Assembly (NCBI RefSeq): GCF_016907515.1
Contig: NZ_JAFBBY010000001.1
Span: forward strand, 1,054,001-1,118,000
Direction of reading: 5' to 3'
Source of the DNA: Nocardioides nitrophenolicus
Lineage (GTDB): Bacteria; Actinomycetota; Actinomycetes; Propionibacteriales; Nocardioidaceae
Length of the DNA: 64,000 nt
Notes under the pieces: generated by a model
Database searches by the model: none
The model's input: only the letters and a program-made list of their open reading frames with translations
What the model was told of the DNA's origin: nothing
Program-made: the position numbers and the translations under genes
Part shown: piece after piece, positions 50,516 through 58,835 of the stretch
Numbering within the stretch: the first letter of the stretch is position 1
Layout: each line of letters begins with the position of its first letter

Positions 50516-51471
50516 GCCTCGCGCTGGTCTGCATGTCCCACAGCCCGCTGCTCGACTTCGCCGAGCCGCCGCCGGAGGTCACCGAGGCCGTCGACGCGGC
50601 CTTCACCCAGGCCCGCGACTTCGTGGCCGCCTTCGACCCGACCCTCGTCGTCTCCTTCGCCCCCGACCACTACAACGGCTTCTTCTACGACCTCATGCCG
50701 CCGTTCTGCATCGGCTACGAGGCCCGCGGCGTCGGCGACTACGGCACGACCGAAGGCCCCCTGGACGTGCCGACGGCCGTCGCGGAGCGGCTCGCCCAGC
50801 ACGTCATCGACCGCGACGTGGACGTCGCCATCTCGCGACGGATGGACATCGACCACGGCGCCATCCAGCCGCTGGAGATCCTCTTCGGCGGCATCGACAC
50901 CGTGCCGACGATCCCCGTCTTCGTCAACGGCGTGGCCCGGCCGTTCACCCGGATGCGCCGGATCCGCCAGCTCGGGCTCGCGATCGGCGACTTCCTGGCC
51001 GGGTTGGACGAGCGCGTCCTGGTGATCGGGTCCGGCGGCCTCTCCCACGACCCGCCCGTCCCGCAGTGGGCGACCGCGAGCGACCAGCAGCGCGCCATGC
51101 TCCTCGACGGACGGCACCCGACGGCGGCCGCGCGCGACGCCCGCCAGCAGCGCGTGATCGACACCGCCCGGGAGTTCGCCGCCGGCCGCGCCGAGATCCG
51201 CGACCTCAACCCCGAGTGGGACCTGGCCCTGCTCGACGTACTCGCCTCGGGCGATCTCACGGCCATCGACGCGATGACGCCCGACCAGATGGCGTCCGAC
51301 GCCGGGAACTCCGCCCACGAGGTCCGGACCTGGGTCGCCGCCTACAGCGCGCTCTCCGCGGCCGGCGCGTACGACGTCACCTCCCGCTTCTACCGCCCGA
51401 TCCCCGAGCTGATCGCCGGCTTCGGCGTGACCACCGCCCTCCCCCGCACCCCCGCGCTCGCCCGCGGCTGA
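50512..51471 (+). CDS. mhpB: 3-carboxyethylcatechol 2,3-dioxygenase (MhpB-like)
   Basis: A 319-residue extradiol dioxygenase of the type III (LigB) superfamily. It opens 2,3-dihydroxyphenylpropionate next to the hydroxyls using Fe(II) and oxygen. Family features are LVCMSHSPLLDFAEP at the start (metal His), VSFAPDHYNGFFYDLMPPFCIG, DIDHGAIQPLEILFGG and VIGSGGLSHDPPVP. Coupled to mhpA by a 4-nt overlap. Confidence 0.93.
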   Translation: MSLALVCMSHSPLLDFAEPPPEVTEAVDAAFTQARDFVAAFDPTLVVSFAPDHYNGFFYDLMPPFCIGYEARGVGDYGTTEGPLDVPTAVAERLAQHVIDRDVDVAISRRMDIDHGAIQPLEILFGGIDTVPTIPVFVNGVARPFTRMRRIRQLGLAIGDFLAGLDERVLVIGSGGLSHDPPVPQWATASDQQRAMLLDGRHPTAAARDARQQRVIDTAREFAAGRAEIRDLNPEWDLALLDVLASGDLTAIDAMTPDQMASDAGNSAHEVRTWVAAYSALSAAGAYDVTSRFYRPIPELIAGFGVTTALPRTPALARG

Positions 51472-51485
51472 CCCCGGAGCACCCC

Positions 51486-52871
51486 ATGGAGCTGAGAGAG
51501 ACCATCCGGCGCACGACCATGACAGCCTTCCAGTGGAAGGTGGTGGCGCTGTGCATCCTGCTCACCGTCGTCGACGGCTACGAGATCCTGATCACCGCCT
51601 TCACCCTGCCGGCGCTGATCGCCCACTGGGAGCTCAGCACCGGCCAGGCCGGCCTGGTCGCGTCCATCGGCACCCTCGGCATGGGGATCGGCGCGGTCGC
51701 GCTCAGCCCGCTCGCCGACCGCGTCGGCCGGCGCCGGCTGATCCTCGGCTCGCTCCTGCTGATCGTGACCGGCATGGTGCTCAGCGGACTGGCGCCCACC
51801 TTCGAGTCCTTCCTCGCGGCCCGCTTCTTCGCCGGTCTCTTCCTCGGCGGCATCGTGCCGAGCATCAACGTGCTGGTGTCGGAGTACGCCTCCGACGAGC
51901 GCCGTGGCTCGGTGATGGGTGTCTACGGCATCGGCCTGCCTCTCGGCGCGGCGCTCGGCGGCTTCGCCTCGATCGAGCTGATCGACACCTTCACCTGGCG
52001 CGGCCCCTATCTCGCGGCGGCCGCCGTCACCGCGGTCCTGCTGGTCGCGGCCTGGCGGATCCTGCCCGAGTCGGTCGGCTACCTGACCGAGAAGCAGCCC
52101 CCGCGCGCGCTGGAGACCTACAACGCCATCGGCGCCCGGATCGGCGTCCCCCCGGTGACCAGCCTGCCGGTGCCGACCTCGGCGGCCGCCGGGCGCCGGG
52201 TCTCGGTCGTCACCGACGTCTTCAGCGGCCTGATGCTGCGCCGCACCGTGCTGCTGTGGATCTCCTACGCCCTGCTGATCGCGTCCTTCTACTTCGCCAA
52301 CAGCCTCACGGCGAAGCTCGTCGCCCAGACCACCGGCAAGCCCGACATCGGCATCACCGCGCAGTCCCTGGTCGCCGTCGGCGGCGTGGTCGGCGCGCTG
52401 GCCTTCGCGTGGCTGTCGTCGCGGATCCACCCGCGGGTGGTCACCGGCGCCATCATGTTCGTCGGTACGGCGGTCTTCCTGGTGTTCGCCGCGTTCTTCT
52501 CGAACCCGTCCCTGGTGCTCCTGCTCGCCGTGCTCGTCGGGTTCTCCGTCAACGGTGGCGTCGCGGCGTACTACGCCATCAGCCCGCCGATCTACCCCAC
52601 CGCGGTCCGGGCCACCGCGGTCGGCCTGATGATGGGCGTCGGCCGGGTGGTGGCCTTCCTCGCCCCCAACATCGCCGCCTTCCTCGAGGAGCGCGGACTG
52701 TCCGCCCCCGACCTCTACCGGCTGTACGGCGGCATCCTGGTGCTGTCGGGCGTCGCGGTCCTCCTGCTGCACCGCAGCTATCGCGGAGCGGACTCCGAGG
52801 ACGCGATGGAGGCCGAGACCCGGGCCGGATCGCTGGTCGGTGAGGCCGGCATCGGCGCCACGATGCGGTGA
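51486..52871 (+). CDS. MFS transporter, aromatic acid:H+ symporter type
   Basis: A 461-residue twelve-helix transporter. The loop 2-3 motif is LADRVGRRRLILGS, and the helix-1 segment DGYEILITAFTLPAL has the D-x-x-(E/D) pattern of the aromatic acid symporter (AAHS) family, to which MhpT and PcaK belong. It follows mhpB by 14 nt and probably takes up phenylpropionate-type acids. The genes for the later steps (hydratase, aldolase, acetaldehyde dehydrogenase) are not in the window. ATG 51486 follows a GGAG site 4-8 nt upstream. Confidence 0.9.
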   Translation: MELRETIRRTTMTAFQWKVVALCILLTVVDGYEILITAFTLPALIAHWELSTGQAGLVASIGTLGMGIGAVALSPLADRVGRRRLILGSLLLIVTGMVLSGLAPTFESFLAARFFAGLFLGGIVPSINVLVSEYASDERRGSVMGVYGIGLPLGAALGGFASIELIDTFTWRGPYLAAAAVTAVLLVAAWRILPESVGYLTEKQPPRALETYNAIGARIGVPPVTSLPVPTSAAAGRRVSVVTDVFSGLMLRRTVLLWISYALLIASFYFANSLTAKLVAQTTGKPDIGITAQSLVAVGGVVGALAFAWLSSRIHPRVVTGAIMFVGTAVFLVFAAFFSNPSLVLLLAVLVGFSVNGGVAAYYAISPPIYPTAVRATAVGLMMGVGRVVAFLAPNIAAFLEERGLSAPDLYRLYGGILVLSGVAVLLLHRSYRGADSEDAMEAETRAGSLVGEAGIGATMR

Positions 52872-52890
52872 TCCCTGCTTGGATGCGGGC

Positions 52891-53790
52891 ATGCAGCTCC
52901 CGCTCCGCGCCGCCCGGGCGCTCACCCGCCGCGTCGTGCGCCCGGTGCTCGGCACCCGCCTGTCCCCCGCGCACCAGCGGCGGGTGATCGACGCGCTGAT
53001 GAGGTTCCCCGTTCTGCCGACGGGCACCTCGGTCCGACCCACCACCCTCGGCGGCGTCCCGGCCGACCGGGTCACCACCCCGGCCAGCGGCCACGACCGG
53101 GCCCTGCTCTATCTCCACGGCGGCGCCTACCTGGCCGGCTCGCCGATCACCCACCGCGCCGTCGGCGCCCACCTGGCCGACGCCACGGGCACCGTCGCCC
53201 ACGTCCTCGACTACCGGCTTGCACCCGAGCACCCCTATCCCGCCGCGGTCGAGGACGCCCTCGCCGCCTATCGCGCGCTGCTCGACACCGGCCTGGCGCC
53301 GGAGCGGATCGTGGTCGCCGGCGACTCGGCGGGCGGCGGGCTCGCCCTCGCCCTGGCGCTGCGGGCCCGCTCGCTCGGCGTCCCTCTCCCGGCGGCGCTG
53401 GGCCTGATCTCGCCGTGGGTCGACGCACGACTCGGCGGCCTCGCTGACCACATCGACGACCCGCTCCTCACCCGCGGCTGGCTCGAGCTCGGCGCCCGTT
53501 CGTACGCCGAGCACCACCGCGAGCACCCCGAGGTCTCGCCCCTGCTGGCCGATCCCGCCGACCTGGCGGCGCTGCCGCCGCTGTTCGTGCACGCGGCGAG
53601 CGAGGAGCTGTTCGTCGACGACGTCGAGCGGTTCGTCGCGGCCGCGCGGGCCGCGGGCGCCGCCGTCACCTACCGCCGGCTCGAGGGGCACTGGCATGTG
53701 TCCCACCTCTACGCCGGGATGGTCCGCGAGGCGAGCGAGGTGGTCGCCGAGCTGGGCGGCTGGCTGCGGTCGGCCCTGCCGAACGGCTAA
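52891..53790 (+). CDS. Alpha/beta hydrolase, hormone-sensitive lipase family
   Basis: A 299-residue esterase/lipase. The HSL signature is LYLHGGAYLAGS-ITHR, the nucleophile elbow is GDSAGGG, the acid lies in SEELFVDDVERF and the His in GHWHVSHLY. These enzymes hydrolyse short- to medium-chain esters. It starts 19 nt after the transporter but is not an obvious mhp gene; co-transcription is possible. The start is ATG 52891. It is convergent with the crotonase gene, overlapping by 4 nt. Confidence 0.9.
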   Translation: MQLPLRAARALTRRVVRPVLGTRLSPAHQRRVIDALMRFPVLPTGTSVRPTTLGGVPADRVTTPASGHDRALLYLHGGAYLAGSPITHRAVGAHLADATGTVAHVLDYRLAPEHPYPAAVEDALAAYRALLDTGLAPERIVVAGDSAGGGLALALALRARSLGVPLPAALGLISPWVDARLGGLADHIDDPLLTRGWLELGARSYAEHHREHPEVSPLLADPADLAALPPLFVHAASEELFVDDVERFVAAARAAGAAVTYRRLEGHWHVSHLYAGMVREASEVVAELGGWLRSALPNG

Positions 53791-54563
53791 CGCCCGGTCC
53801 AGCGCGGCTCGCGCCGCTCGAAGAAGGCCCCGATCCCCTCCGCGACGTCGGCGGAGGCGAGCAGCCGCTCGTGGGCCGCGTGGCTGGCGGCCCAGCTGGT
53901 CGTCTCGTCGCCGTTGATCTCGTCGTGCGCGAGGGCGAGCGCCGCGCGCACGGCGAGGGGCGCGTTGCCCGTGATCGTGGCGGCGAGGCCCAGCGCGACG
54001 TCGAGCGCCGTCCCCGGCTCCACCAGCCGGTTGACGAAGCCGAGCCGCTCGGCCCGCTCGGCGCCGATCGGCTCGCCGGTCAGCAGCAGCTCGCGGGCGA
54101 CGTTGGCGGGCAGCACCCGCGGCGCGCGGAAGACACCGCCGAAGTCCGGCATCAGGCCGCGCTTGACCTCGGGGAACCCGAAGCTGGCCGTGCGCGAGGC
54201 CACCACGAGGTCGCAGCACAGCACCAGTTCGAGGCCGCCGCCGAGCGCGTAGCCCTCGACCGCGGCGACCAGCGGCTTGGGACGAACCCGCGACATGATC
54301 CCCGCGATCCCGCCGCGCTCGGTCGGCTCGCCCGGTCCCTCCGCGAGATCGGCGCCGGCCGAGAACACCGCCGGACCGCCGGTCAGGACCCCGCACCACA
54401 GCTCGTCGTCGTCCTCGAGCAGGTTGAGCGCCTCGTCCAGGCCGCGGGTCACCGCGCCGTTGATCGCATTGCGCTTCGCCGGGCGGTCCAGCCCGATCAC
54501 GAGGGTGCGCTCGACGCGAATGGTCTGCACGGCGGGGGCGGCATCGGGGGCGCGGTCACTCAT
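53787..54563 (-). CDS. Enoyl-CoA hydratase/isomerase family protein
   Basis: A 258-residue crotonase. Substrate-binding segments are VIGLDRPAKRNAINGAV, VFSAGADL (oxyanion hole) and VEGYALGGGLELVLCCDLVVAS, with Glu residues in GGGLEL and FGFPEVKRGL at the catalytic positions. It hydrates or isomerises an enoyl-CoA. The exact acyl substrate is unknown. It is divergent from the thioesterase gene with about 20 nt between the starts, so the two are probably co-regulated in acyl-CoA metabolism. Confidence 0.92.
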   Translation of the reverse strand: MSDRAPDAAPAVQTIRVERTLVIGLDRPAKRNAINGAVTRGLDEALNLLEDDDELWCGVLTGGPAVFSAGADLAEGPGEPTERGGIAGIMSRVRPKPLVAAVEGYALGGGLELVLCCDLVVASRTASFGFPEVKRGLMPDFGGVFRAPRVLPANVARELLLTGEPIGAERAERLGFVNRLVEPGTALDVALGLAATITGNAPLAVRAALALAHDEINGDETTSWAASHAAHERLLASADVAEGIGAFFERREPRWTGR

Positions 54564-54585
54564 GCACGACAATCTAGGGATGACC

Positions 54586-55251
54586 ATGGAGATGTTCATC
54601 CACGACGAGATCCCGACCGACGAGGTCGAGCGTCGCGAGAAGGCCGTCTCCGCGCTCGCCGACTCCGTGCGCGAGCTCGTCGACGCGACCATCCGCAGCA
54701 CCGTCGCCGACGACGAGCTGGCCGCCGTGCGGGCCGAGGTCGACGACCTGGTCGCACGCCTCCGGAGCGCCCAGCTCCCCGGGCCGGCGGGCGTGCGCTA
54801 CAACTCCGCGGGCCGCAGCTGGAACTGGGGCAACGCGGTCGTCGGGCGCGGCAACGCGATCGCGCCGCCGGTCGACATCGTGCACGACGAGTTCGGCGCC
54901 GCCACCGCCGAGATGACCCTGGGCGCGGCGTACGAAGGACCGCCGGGGATGGTGCACGGCGGCGTCTCGGCGCTGATGCTCGACCAGATCATGGGCGAGA
55001 CCGCGAGCGGCTTCCGCCGGCTCACCATGACCGGCACCCTGACCCTGCGCTACCGGCGGCCGCTGCCGCTCGGCCCGGTCCGGATGACGGCCCGGATCGC
55101 CCACGAGGAGGGGCGCAAGATCACCGTCGAGGCCCAGATCGGCGTCCCGGGACAGGACGCCGCGGTCGAGGCGACCGGCCTGTTCCTGATCCCGAGCTGG
55201 GCGCCGGTCGACGAGACCGAGCAGGGCTGGGCACGCTCCGCCGAAGGCTAG
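54586..55251 (+). CDS. PaaI-type hotdog thioesterase
   Basis: A 221-residue protein. The hotdog domain covers about 85-205, with GPPGMVHGGVSALMLDQIMGETAS, the H-G-G-x-x-(A)--D motif of PaaI thioesterases, followed by TLTLRYRRPLPLG. The N-terminal 75 residues are an acidic helical region. It hydrolyses acyl-CoA thioesters. ATG 54580, 54586 and 54592 are all possible; 54586 is preferred because AGGGA lies 5 nt upstream. Divergent from the crotonase. Confidence 0.85.
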   Translation: MEMFIHDEIPTDEVERREKAVSALADSVRELVDATIRSTVADDELAAVRAEVDDLVARLRSAQLPGPAGVRYNSAGRSWNWGNAVVGRGNAIAPPVDIVHDEFGAATAEMTLGAAYEGPPGMVHGGVSALMLDQIMGETASGFRRLTMTGTLTLRYRRPLPLGPVRMTARIAHEEGRKITVEAQIGVPGQDAAVEATGLFLIPSWAPVDETEQGWARSAEG

Positions 55252-55382
55252 ATCGGCCGAAAGTACGAGGGACAGCTCCTTCCATCGGCCGGGGGAACCC
55301 GAGCCTCGCGGCCGATCCGCCCGGAGCCGACGTCGTCGAGTCTGGAGTCGCAGCCGATCCGAACGCGACGAAGGACCCGCCG

Positions 55383-56084
55383 ATGAGCTCACCGAGCAGT
55401 GCCCTCACCCCACCCCGACTCACCCGGGAGCGGGTCGTCGCCGCGACGGCGCTCGCGTTGGCCGCGTCCTTGGTGGTCCAGAACGCGGTGCTGGTCGCGG
55501 TCGGGGCCCCGGCCTACGGGGACCCGATCGAGAAGGTGCTCGCCTTCCACGCGGAGCACCGCGCCGCGGTCGCGTTCGCGGTCGGCCTGGAGGCGCTGAA
55601 CCTGCCACTGCTCCTCGGGTTCGTGACCGGACTCCACGGGCTCGTTCAGCGGCGCGGAGGCGCGGGTGCGGACTGGTCCCGCCTCGCCGTGGCCGCCGGC
55701 GCCACCCTCGCGGCGGTCTTCGCGCTCTACGCCGTGCTGTGGAACGGCGTCGTGCTCTCTGCCGGCGAGCTCAGCGAGCCGACCCCGGAGTTCGAGCTCG
55801 TCTGGCAGCTGCATGCCGCCGCCTTCGCGCTGGCCCTGCCGGCGCTCGGCGCCACCTTCGCCGGCGCGGCCCTGGCGGCGCGGGCGAGTGGGCTGACGCC
55901 GCCCTGGCAGCACCTGCTCGGCGTCGTCGGCGGGGTGCTCCTGCTCGCCGCGGGGCTCGGCAGCCTCGCGATCGCGGACGGCTCTGCGCTGCTGTTCGTG
56001 GGCATGCCCGGCTACGCCGCCTGGATCGGGTGGCTGCTCGCGACCGGCCTGCGGCTCGCGCGCGGGCCCAGGGTGCGGGCCTAA
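55383..56084 (+). CDS. Six-helix membrane protein, unknown
   Basis: A 233-residue hydrophobic protein with about six membrane helices (roughly 20-42, 66-88, 100-122, 143-166, 176-198 and 205-226). No family is recognised. The start is ATG 55383. The 131-nt gap before it contains GGCCGAT-type words but no clear promoter. The stop lies in a small tandem repeat shared with the convergent gene. Confidence 0.75.
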   Translation: MSSPSSALTPPRLTRERVVAATALALAASLVVQNAVLVAVGAPAYGDPIEKVLAFHAEHRAAVAFAVGLEALNLPLLLGFVTGLHGLVQRRGGAGADWSRLAVAAGATLAAVFALYAVLWNGVVLSAGELSEPTPEFELVWQLHAAAFALALPALGATFAGAALAARASGLTPPWQHLLGVVGGVLLLAAGLGSLAIADGSALLFVGMPGYAAWIGWLLATGLRLARGPRVRA

Positions 56085-56107
56085 GGTGCGGGCCTAGGGT
56101 GCGGGCC
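56070..56107. repeat. Tandem repeat at convergent stop codons
   Basis: Three copies of a 13-14 nt unit around GGTGCGGGCCTA span the junction. The TAA of the rightward gene (56082-56084) and the TAG of the leftward gene (56094-56096) lie in successive copies. Confidence 0.8.
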
Positions 56108-56477
56108 GGTCGACCTGGTCGACCAGACGCTGCGGCGCCTGCAGGCAGAAGGAGTCGGTGAGCAGCTCACCGAGCTCGACCCAGTCGGTGTCGTCGTCGA
56201 CGAGCAGGCCGACGACGTTGCCGCCCCAGTCGGTCTTGAAGTAGGGCGCCCCGAGGTGCTGGAAGGCCATCACCTCCTCGGGCTCGGCCCGGAAGGTCAC
56301 CCGGAACAGCTGGTCCTCGCCGCCGAAGACGTGCGCGACGGTAGCCGTCGTCCCCGCGACCCGCCAGCGCACCCCGACCCAGGCGTCCTCCTCGCGGCAC
56401 TCGGGCAGGCGGGCGAAGATCGCGCGCAGCCTGGCGACATAGGCGCCGGGGACGTCGGGACGGGTCGGGCGGGCCAC
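56094..56477 (-). CDS. MmcQ/YjbR-family protein
   Basis: A 127-residue protein with the small MmcQ/YjbR fold: RLRAIFARLPECREEDAWVGVRWRVAG, LFRVTFRAEPEEVMAFQ, and HLGAPYFKTDWGGNVVGLLVDDDTDW followed by a C-terminal helix. The family is called DNA-binding by structural similarity, but its role is unknown. The start is GTG 56477; GTG 56495 adds six residues. It faces away from the small membrane protein gene, with the tandem dyad operators between them. Confidence 0.8.
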   Translation of the reverse strand: MARPTRPDVPGAYVARLRAIFARLPECREEDAWVGVRWRVAGTTATVAHVFGGEDQLFRVTFRAEPEEVMAFQHLGAPYFKTDWGGNVVGLLVDDDTDWVELGELLTDSFCLQAPQRLVDQVDRPAP

Positions 56478-56524
56478 GACAGGAATGTCCCACACCCCAC
56501 CGACAGCGCCAGACCCACCAAGTC

Positions 56525-56569
56525 GTCAAGGAAAGGTTGACATGTTCCTCACGTCAAGAGATCGTTGAC
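56525..56569. promoter_or_regulatory. Two tandem GTCAA-N7-TTGAC dyads
   Basis: GTCAAGGAAAGGTTGAC (56525-56541) and GTCAAGAGATCGTTGAC (56553-56569) share the same 5-bp arms and 7-bp spacer and start 28 bp apart. The second ends 2 nt before ATG 56572. This looks like a double operator for a dimeric regulator, possibly the HTH protein two genes on. Confidence 0.6.
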
Positions 56570-56571
56570 AC

Positions 56572-56781
56572 ATGCCCGACAAGTCCCTCGTCCTCATCCT
56601 GCTCGGCGTCGCCCTGGTCACCCTCACCCTCTCCCTCGACCTCGACGGCCTGCTCCGCGGTCTGGGTCAGGGCGCCGGCGTCGCGCTCATCCTGGTCGGC
56701 GTCGTCGTTCTCTCCGCACGGCTGCGCAAGGGCAAGGACGACGGCATGTGGCTGCCCAGCCGCGACGAGGACCAGCGGTGA
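56572..56781 (+). CDS. Small two-helix membrane protein (69 aa)
   Basis: A 69-residue protein with two hydrophobic helices (about 5-22 and 34-50) and a charged C terminus (RKGKDDGMWLPSRDEDQR). Not recognised. ATG 56572 is directly downstream of the tandem dyads, and its stop overlaps the start of the HTH gene (GTGA), so the two are translated together. The small membrane protein and the HTH protein may form a control pair (inference). Confidence 0.65.
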   Translation: MPDKSLVLILLGVALVTLTLSLDLDGLLRGLGQGAGVALILVGVVVLSARLRKGKDDGMWLPSRDEDQR

Positions 56782-57281
56782 GCGACCTCGCCGAGGCGAT
56801 CGGGCGCGCGATCCTGGCCGGCGCCGACCCGCAGGACCAGCTGGCCCTGGTCCGGCGTACGGCGGACGCGGACGCGGTCACCGCCGGCCTGCTCCTGCAG
56901 GCGGTCCACGCCGCCCGCGCCGGCGGCCACAGCTGGTCGGCCATCGGGAGCACCCTGGGCCTGACCCGCCAGGCCGCGCAGCAGCGCTTCGGACGCGAGC
57001 CAGCCACCACCGACGGCCCTGAGGAACGCTGGCTCGGGCCGGTCACCGCGTTCGACGAGATGCAGGAGCTCGAGCTCGCCGGCCGCCTCGGCTGGCGGAC
57101 GACCGGCGCCGGCCTGCTGCGCCACCGGATGGTGCGCACCCCCACCCGCTGGGAGCACAAGCGGATCGTCTGGTCGGGCGGCGTGGGCCGCTACGAGCGC
57201 GAGGGCTGGCAGGTCGGCTGCCGGGCCTTCCCCTGGGTCTACCTGGTCCGCGACACCGGCGAGCCCGCCACCACGACCTGA
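56778..57281 (+). CDS. HTH-containing protein of unknown function
   Basis: A 167-residue protein. Residues about 30-75 resemble a helix-turn-helix (GHSWSAIGSTLGLTRQAAQQRFG) of the kind found in small actinobacterial regulators. The rest has a W-rich beta region (TAFDEMQELELAGRLGWRTTG, then WEHKRIVWSGGVGRYEREGW). No family name is certain. It is coupled to the small membrane gene by a 4-nt overlap and precedes the sigma factor by 56 nt. It could bind the GTCAA-N7-TTGAC dyads and control its own operon. Confidence 0.65.
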   Translation: MSDLAEAIGRAILAGADPQDQLALVRRTADADAVTAGLLLQAVHAARAGGHSWSAIGSTLGLTRQAAQQRFGREPATTDGPEERWLGPVTAFDEMQELELAGRLGWRTTGAGLLRHRMVRTPTRWEHKRIVWSGGVGRYEREGWQVGCRAFPWVYLVRDTGEPATTT

Positions 57282-57289
57282 TCCGGCCT

Positions 57290-57317
57290 GACAACCCTCT
57301 CCCTCCCCCACCCCGTC
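57290..57317 (+). promoter_or_regulatory. Possible ECF-type promoter
   Basis: GACAAC (57290-57295), an 18-nt spacer and CGTC (57314-57317) resemble the AAC/CGTC elements of ECF promoters, 20 nt before the sigma gene. Autoregulation would be expected. Confidence 0.4.
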
Positions 57318-57337
57318 TTCACTCACGGAGGTGGAGA

Positions 57338-57862
57338 ATGCGCGAGGCTGTACCCGTGCTCGACGACGAGGCGACCCACCGGCCGCCCGCATTCGAGGAG
57401 TACGTCGCCGCGCGCGGCCCGGCGCTGTGGCGCAGCGCCTGGCTGCTGACCGGCGACCGGCACCGGGCCGAGGACCTGGTCCAGACGGCGCTGCTGAAGT
57501 GCTGGCGGCGCTGGGATCGGATCGCCGACCCGCAGGCGGTCGACGCCTACGTGCGGCGCACCATGGTCACGACGTACACCGACTGGTGGCGGCGCCGCTG
57601 GAACGGCGAGGTGCCGACGGGCGAGCTGCCCGAGCCTGCCGCCGGCGAGGTCGACCCGGGTGTGCGCCAGGACGTGGTCGCCGCTCTTGCCCGACTCCCT
57701 CGGGGACAGCGGGCGGTCGTCGTGCTGCGCTACTTCGACGACCTGACCGAGGCGCAGACCGCGGCCGCCCTCGGCATCGGGATCGGCACCGTGAAGAGCC
57801 AGACCTCGCGCGCCCTGCGCACCCTCCGCGAGTCCGGACTACTGGAGGAGAGCGATGACTGA
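57338..57862 (+). CDS. ECF RNA polymerase sigma factor (SigE family)
   Basis: A 174-residue sigma-70 family factor. Region 2 is WRSAWLLTGDRHRAEDLVQTALLKCWRRW (from about 31); region 4 is LPRGQRAVVVLRYFDDLTEAQTAAALGIGIGTVKSQTSRAL (from about 117). This is the short SigE-type found in large numbers in actinomycetes. ATG 57338 has GGAGGTGGA just upstream. It overlaps the next gene by 8 nt, whose product is probably its membrane-bound partner. Target genes are unknown. Confidence 0.92.
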   Translation: MREAVPVLDDEATHRPPAFEEYVAARGPALWRSAWLLTGDRHRAEDLVQTALLKCWRRWDRIADPQAVDAYVRRTMVTTYTDWWRRRWNGEVPTGELPEPAAGEVDPGVRQDVVAALARLPRGQRAVVVLRYFDDLTEAQTAAALGIGIGTVKSQTSRALRTLRESGLLEESDD

Positions 57863-58835
57863 GCGCCTGCGTGAGCTGCTGGAGCTGGCCGTGCCCGACG
57901 ACGCCCCGGTGTTCGAGCCGCACACCCTCGCCGCGACCGCCCGGCGCCGGCGGAACCGGGGCCGGGCCGTGACTGCCGGGCTCGCCGCCGTGGTCCTGGT
58001 CGTCGCCGGGGCGATCGCGCTCGCGGGAACGCGCGGCGACGACCGCGACCACGTCGCGCACGACCCCGACCCTTACTCCATGGCCCCCTGCCCGAGCCGT
58101 CTCCCCGATCTCGCGGCCGGCGTGTACGAGGTGGACTCCCTGGCCGGCGCCGTCGCCATGCGCTGGTGCCCCGACCCTGGACCGGCCCCGACCACCGGCA
58201 CCCGGACCGAGCTGACGACGATGGACGCGCTCATCGACCCGGATGCGCTCACGACGCTCCGGGAGGCCGTGGCCGAGTTCGCCGGAGAGCACTGTGGCCC
58301 GGCGAGCACGGCCGTCGCCGACCGCCGCTCGCTGCAGATCGCCTACGCCGACGGCCGCACCGTCCTGCTCGCCGCCGGGGTCTGCTCCCGGGTCCTCGTC
58401 GACGGCGCAGACATCGACGGCGGGATCCTGCAGATGGCCTACCTCCGGGCGCTCGACCAGCAGCGCAACGACCTTGCCTACACCCGCGCGTACGACGGCC
58501 CACTCGAGTGCGTGCCGTCCCAGGTGCCGAACGTCGCCCAGCCCGGGCGGGAACTGATCGTGCGTGGAGGTGTGTGCCACGTGGGCGACACCGAGGCCAC
58601 GCCACTCACCGAGACCCAGCTGCGCCGGATCGCCGACGCCTGGGACCACCCCGGCATCCGCACGGACGAGGAGTGCGTGATCGAGGGGACCGAACCGACG
58701 TTGGTCCTCACCACGAACCGTGGCGACGTCATCCGCCTGCAGGACGACGGCTGCGCGCAGCCGCGGCTGGCCTTCCACGGCATGGGTGGGGCGTCGTTGA
58801 GCCTGTCGATGGGCGATCTCGGGATCACGCCCTGA
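57855..58835 (+). CDS. Membrane-bound partner of the ECF sigma factor
   Basis: A 326-residue protein. A short cytoplasmic N-terminal part (about 1-37) and one membrane helix (about 38-58) precede a large extracytoplasmic domain with about eight cysteines. The position directly after, and overlapping, an ECF sigma gene is typical of an anti-sigma factor or sensor. No ZAS zinc motif (H-x3-C-x2-C) is visible, so the way it would hold the sigma factor is unclear. Its end overlaps the convergent MpaB-like gene by 11 nt. Confidence 0.65.
   Translation: MTERLRELLELAVPDDAPVFEPHTLAATARRRRNRGRAVTAGLAAVVLVVAGAIALAGTRGDDRDHVAHDPDPYSMAPCPSRLPDLAAGVYEVDSLAGAVAMRWCPDPGPAPTTGTRTELTTMDALIDPDALTTLREAVAEFAGEHCGPASTAVADRRSLQIAYADGRTVLLAAGVCSRVLVDGADIDGGILQMAYLRALDQQRNDLAYTRAYDGPLECVPSQVPNVAQPGRELIVRGGVCHVGDTEATPLTETQLRRIADAWDHPGIRTDEECVIEGTEPTLVLTTNRGDVIRLQDDGCAQPRLAFHGMGGASLSLSMGDLGITP

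Noticed and set aside
55252..55382. GGCCGAT-type words as an operator or small RNA
   Set aside because: The words are short, unevenly spaced and expected in G+C-rich DNA; no stable dyad was found.
56537..56570. TTGACA words read as -35 boxes
   Set aside because: No acceptable -10 lies 16-19 nt after either copy; the paired GTCAA arms fit a dyad operator better.
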